Of a stretch of DNA of 64,000 nucleotides, positions 61,812-64,000 are shown piece after piece; the first letter of the stretch is position 1; the number at the start of each line of letters is the position of its first letter. The notes under the pieces were generated by a model. It worked only from the letters and a program-made list of their open reading frames with translations. It did no database searches and was not told where the DNA came from. The translations under genes and the position numbers were made by a program. The stretch covers positions 129,557 to 193,556 of the forward strand of contig CALCDJ010000077.1 of assembly GCA_937900135.1 (NCBI GenBank), read 5' to 3'. The DNA comes from an uncultured Blautia sp. (GTDB lineage: Bacteria > Bacillota > Clostridia > Lachnospirales > Lachnospiraceae).

Positions 61812-61852
61812 GAAAAAAACCGCTGTGCTCCAATATGGGGGGCACAGCGGTT
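61812..61852 (-). terminator. Terminator of the secreted Ig/FnIII-like protein gene
   Basis: AACCGCTGTGCTCC (61818-61831) pairs with GGGGCACAGCGGTT (61839-61852) with one wobble. Seven T follow on the minus strand. It lies 7 bp after the stop codon. Confidence 0.92.
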
Positions 61853-61859
61853 CCATAGC

Positions 61860-63923
61860 TTATTTTATGACGATTTTTCGGATTTTAGACCAGTCAGTCA
61901 TGGTTTTCTTATAGCCTTTGCTGTATGCATAACCAGAGAGATAATAAGTTCCTGGTTTTAAGTTTCGGAATTGAACCTTAGCAGAGCTTTTATTTTTTTG
62001 ATAATAGGTGATATCGTTAATTCCGGCGACGGTTCCATCGTCATATCGACTCAGGGATTTTCCAAGAAACCAGTCATAACCGTTGGCATTTTTGGGGAGT
62101 TTGGAAAGTACGGTTACATTACGGCCGGACACGGTTACTTTTTGGATCACTGGAGGAGTCTTCGGAAGATCTGTCTTTATAGTAACCTTTCGGAAATCTG
62201 ACCAACGGCTCTCGGCAATTCCACTGTCCGTATAGCTGAGGATCTGAGCGCCTACATAGTATGTTCCTTTGGGGAGTCCACGAAGATAAAGATATTTTCC
62301 ATTTGTGTTGTCCATGGAACCCTGATCCACAAGGGTGATGGGCTCTCCGTTTTTGACACGTTTTGCAGCTACTGCGTAGATACGCTCGTTGGCTTCCATC
62401 TGAGGGATGGCGATCCGGATATCGGATCTCTTGACGTTTATTTTTATTTTTGGGGGCTTTTTCCCCTGACATAAGATTTGGATTTTTTCCCCGTCAGACC
62501 ATGTTCCGTACCGGATCTTCTTTCCTGTCTTTTCATAACCTCTCACATAAACCCAAAAGTTTCCCTTGGGAATATAGCTGAAAGTTTCTTCCATCCTGGT
62601 GCTTTTTATTTCTGAAACATAGTTGCCTTTCCCAAGATCTCCAGGATCTTTTACCAGGACAAACTGATGTCCATCTGCCTCCGGGGCGCCATCCCGAAGG
62701 GTAAGATCTGCGTGATTCCCCAACACAAAGACAGGTTTGAGAACAGGAGCTCCCAGTCTTTGATAGGCATTTACATTTACAGAGATTTTTACGTTGGTAT
62801 CCAGATGGTCATTGTTGGTGTCTTTTTCCAGATTCAGTTTTCCATTGATCTGGAAGCTCTGGGCATTTTTATTTTGCGGATCATAGCTGCAGTCTTTCAC
62901 GTTCCATGTTACAGGTACATCAAAGGTTGTCTTTTTCTCGGCTCCATAGACGGTAAGTTCTGTTGGAAGATGCAGTCCCTGAACGGTTTTGGGAGCGCCG
63001 GAGGGAATGTCCCGGATCTCTTCGATGGGCAGGACGCCGCTAAAAAGACGGTCTGTCACACGGAAGGTTACATAAAGAGAGGAACACTCCGTCTGTTCGC
63101 CTATGGATTTGGCGTAAATATTGAGCATCCATGCATGTTCCTCAATGGGAAGCCCTAATTCCGGTTCTATCTCTACTGTTATTTTTTCTCCTGGAGCTAA
63201 CTCAGAAGGGGTATTTGTAATTCCATGAAGCTTCAAAGTGTAGCTGCTATCCACGGGCACCCAGACTTTGACAGGTCTTTTCGTAACATTCTCTATGGTA
63301 AAGCTTTTACGTTCCGGTTCCTGGTATTTCCATGCTTTTTCCTCAAAGTTTAGTTTTTCGTGAGAAAGCCGGATCAGCTTTTTTTCCAGATCCATGGATA
63401 CCCGAACTGGAAATCGGCTGCCATCGTCGGTACAAAAGGCAAAACTCTCCTCGTAAATGCCATATGGTTGCCGGGGAATTACATAGAAGTCCAGAGATTC
63501 CCCTGGTTTCAGGGAACGTTTGGAATCCTGCCATTCTGCGTCTTCTGCTGCGCTCTGGTCGTCTACCCGAAAGTATTTCAGACCGGAGGTATCCAGGGTG
63601 ATTTTTGTGTCATTCTGTCCAATGTTGGTTACTTCCACGTGGTGTTCCACACGAAATTCAGGATCATAAAAGTCGTCTTCTGTAAACCGGATCTCTGTTT
63701 TTGAGATCAGAAGGTCATAGGCATGCTCTGATCGTGTATCAGGCTCCTGGGCAGCAGATGCAGGCTTTGAGTCTGAAAACAGAGGGTCTTTGGATTCGCC
63801 GGAAGCAAATGCAGGTCCTGCTGTAAAATCCATGTTTTCGGATGCCATGACTGCAGTTGGCGATCCTGCTGCCATGATTCCGGAAAGCAGAAAAACAATT
63901 ACTTTTTTGTAAAACTTTTTCAA
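61860..63923 (-). CDS. Secreted Ig-like/FnIII-like repeat protein, function unknown
   Basis: 687 residues. TTG start 63923 with AAGGAGG upstream and a signal peptide (KKVIVFLLSGIMAAGSPTAVMAS). An acidic linker (30-65), then beta-rich modules, including a region about 300-380 (LHLPTELTVYGAEKK, DVPVTWNV) that resembles a bacterial Ig-like group 4 domain. The C-terminal half has FnIII-like repeats with LPKGTYYVGA, LKPGTYYLSGYAYS and WSKIRKIVIK. The last repeat resembles the C-terminal repeats of the papain-type peptidase at 15309. No anchor such as LPXTG. A monocistronic surface protein; its ligand is unknown. Confidence 0.75.
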   Translation of the reverse strand: MKKFYKKVIVFLLSGIMAAGSPTAVMASENMDFTAGPAFASGESKDPLFSDSKPASAAQEPDTRSEHAYDLLISKTEIRFTEDDFYDPEFRVEHHVEVTNIGQNDTKITLDTSGLKYFRVDDQSAAEDAEWQDSKRSLKPGESLDFYVIPRQPYGIYEESFAFCTDDGSRFPVRVSMDLEKKLIRLSHEKLNFEEKAWKYQEPERKSFTIENVTKRPVKVWVPVDSSYTLKLHGITNTPSELAPGEKITVEIEPELGLPIEEHAWMLNIYAKSIGEQTECSSLYVTFRVTDRLFSGVLPIEEIRDIPSGAPKTVQGLHLPTELTVYGAEKKTTFDVPVTWNVKDCSYDPQNKNAQSFQINGKLNLEKDTNNDHLDTNVKISVNVNAYQRLGAPVLKPVFVLGNHADLTLRDGAPEADGHQFVLVKDPGDLGKGNYVSEIKSTRMEETFSYIPKGNFWVYVRGYEKTGKKIRYGTWSDGEKIQILCQGKKPPKIKINVKRSDIRIAIPQMEANERIYAVAAKRVKNGEPITLVDQGSMDNTNGKYLYLRGLPKGTYYVGAQILSYTDSGIAESRWSDFRKVTIKTDLPKTPPVIQKVTVSGRNVTVLSKLPKNANGYDWFLGKSLSRYDDGTVAGINDITYYQKNKSSAKVQFRNLKPGTYYLSGYAYSKGYKKTMTDWSKIRKIVIK

Positions 63924-64000
63924 AACTTCGACCTCCTTTTGTCATAATAATCTCTCGGAATCTTTAACCCCCTAAAATCAAGGCTTTCAGATTCCTTTTT

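Overview
The window is a chromosomal segment of a low-to-mid GC Gram-positive anaerobe of the Clostridia, most likely the family Lachnospiraceae; the genus is not resolvable by eye, and a Blautia-like organism is only a guess. Supporting signs are the L27 precursor with its Prp protease, the order rng-rplU-prp-rpmA-obgE-yhbY-nadD-yqeK-rsfS, the order mutS-mutL-miaA-(Met gamma-lyase family)-two FAD proteins-radC-mreBCD, strong AGGAGG ribosome binding sites, a FeoB N-terminus typical of the group, and a tetrahydrofolate riboswitch upstream of folE. Most genes lie on the minus strand in long, tightly packed or overlapping operons. No rRNA, tRNA, CRISPR array, insertion sequence or prophage was recognised.

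Layout: 1-2.6 kb, the end of feoB and a BlaI/MecI-type repressor (+). 2.5-7.3 kb (-), a Xer-like recombinase and an operon AI-2E-type permease, dtd, M23 peptidase with choline-binding-like repeats. 7.3-8.3 kb (+), a TtcA-family tRNA thiolase with its own promoter. 8.3-17.7 kb (-), a cytidylate-kinase-like protein, rluD-lspA-aroB, ylmH-sepF-yggS, an HlyD-like anchored protein, and a secreted papain-family peptidase. 17.8-18.6 kb (+), lexA with its own LexA-type operators. 18.7-26.9 kb (-), a ribosome assembly and RNA block ending in a radical SAM pair. 27-28.7 kb (-), an AAA/PD-(D/E)XK protein. 28.8-32.8 kb (+), a two-component system and an ABC transporter. 32.8-35.9 kb (+), a complete-looking folate operon (folE, HD protein, folP, folB-folK fusion) behind a THF riboswitch. 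36-38.2 kb (-), PTS EIIA and an N-acetylglucosamine-type EIICB controlled by a BglG/LicT-type antiterminator site. 38.2-41.6 kb (-), four poorly characterised genes. 41.7-61.2 kb (-), one long run from mutS through mismatch repair, tRNA modification, flavoproteins, radC and the whole cell-shape block mreB-mreC-mreD-mrdA-minD-minE-rodA-dacA. 61.2-64 kb (-), a flavodoxin and a large secreted Ig/FnIII-like protein.

The genes cooperate in a few clear themes: envelope growth and division (SepF, MreBCD, PBP2, RodA, MinDE, DacA), ribosome maturation (L21, L27, Prp, Obg, YhbY, RsfS, RluD, RNase G), folate synthesis under THF feedback, and DNA repair (LexA, MutSL, RadC). The observations most worth following are: a PBP2 with an insertion of about 250 residues inside its transpeptidase domain, encoded next to a divergent MreB and a Min locus without minC; an HD-domain protein with a C-terminal cysteine cluster, translationally coupled to folE, in an operon that lacks a recognisable FolQ; an RNase G that stops just before the zinc-link; and the RNA regulators (THF riboswitch, RAT/terminator, an unexplained 9-bp inverted repeat in front of the two-component system).
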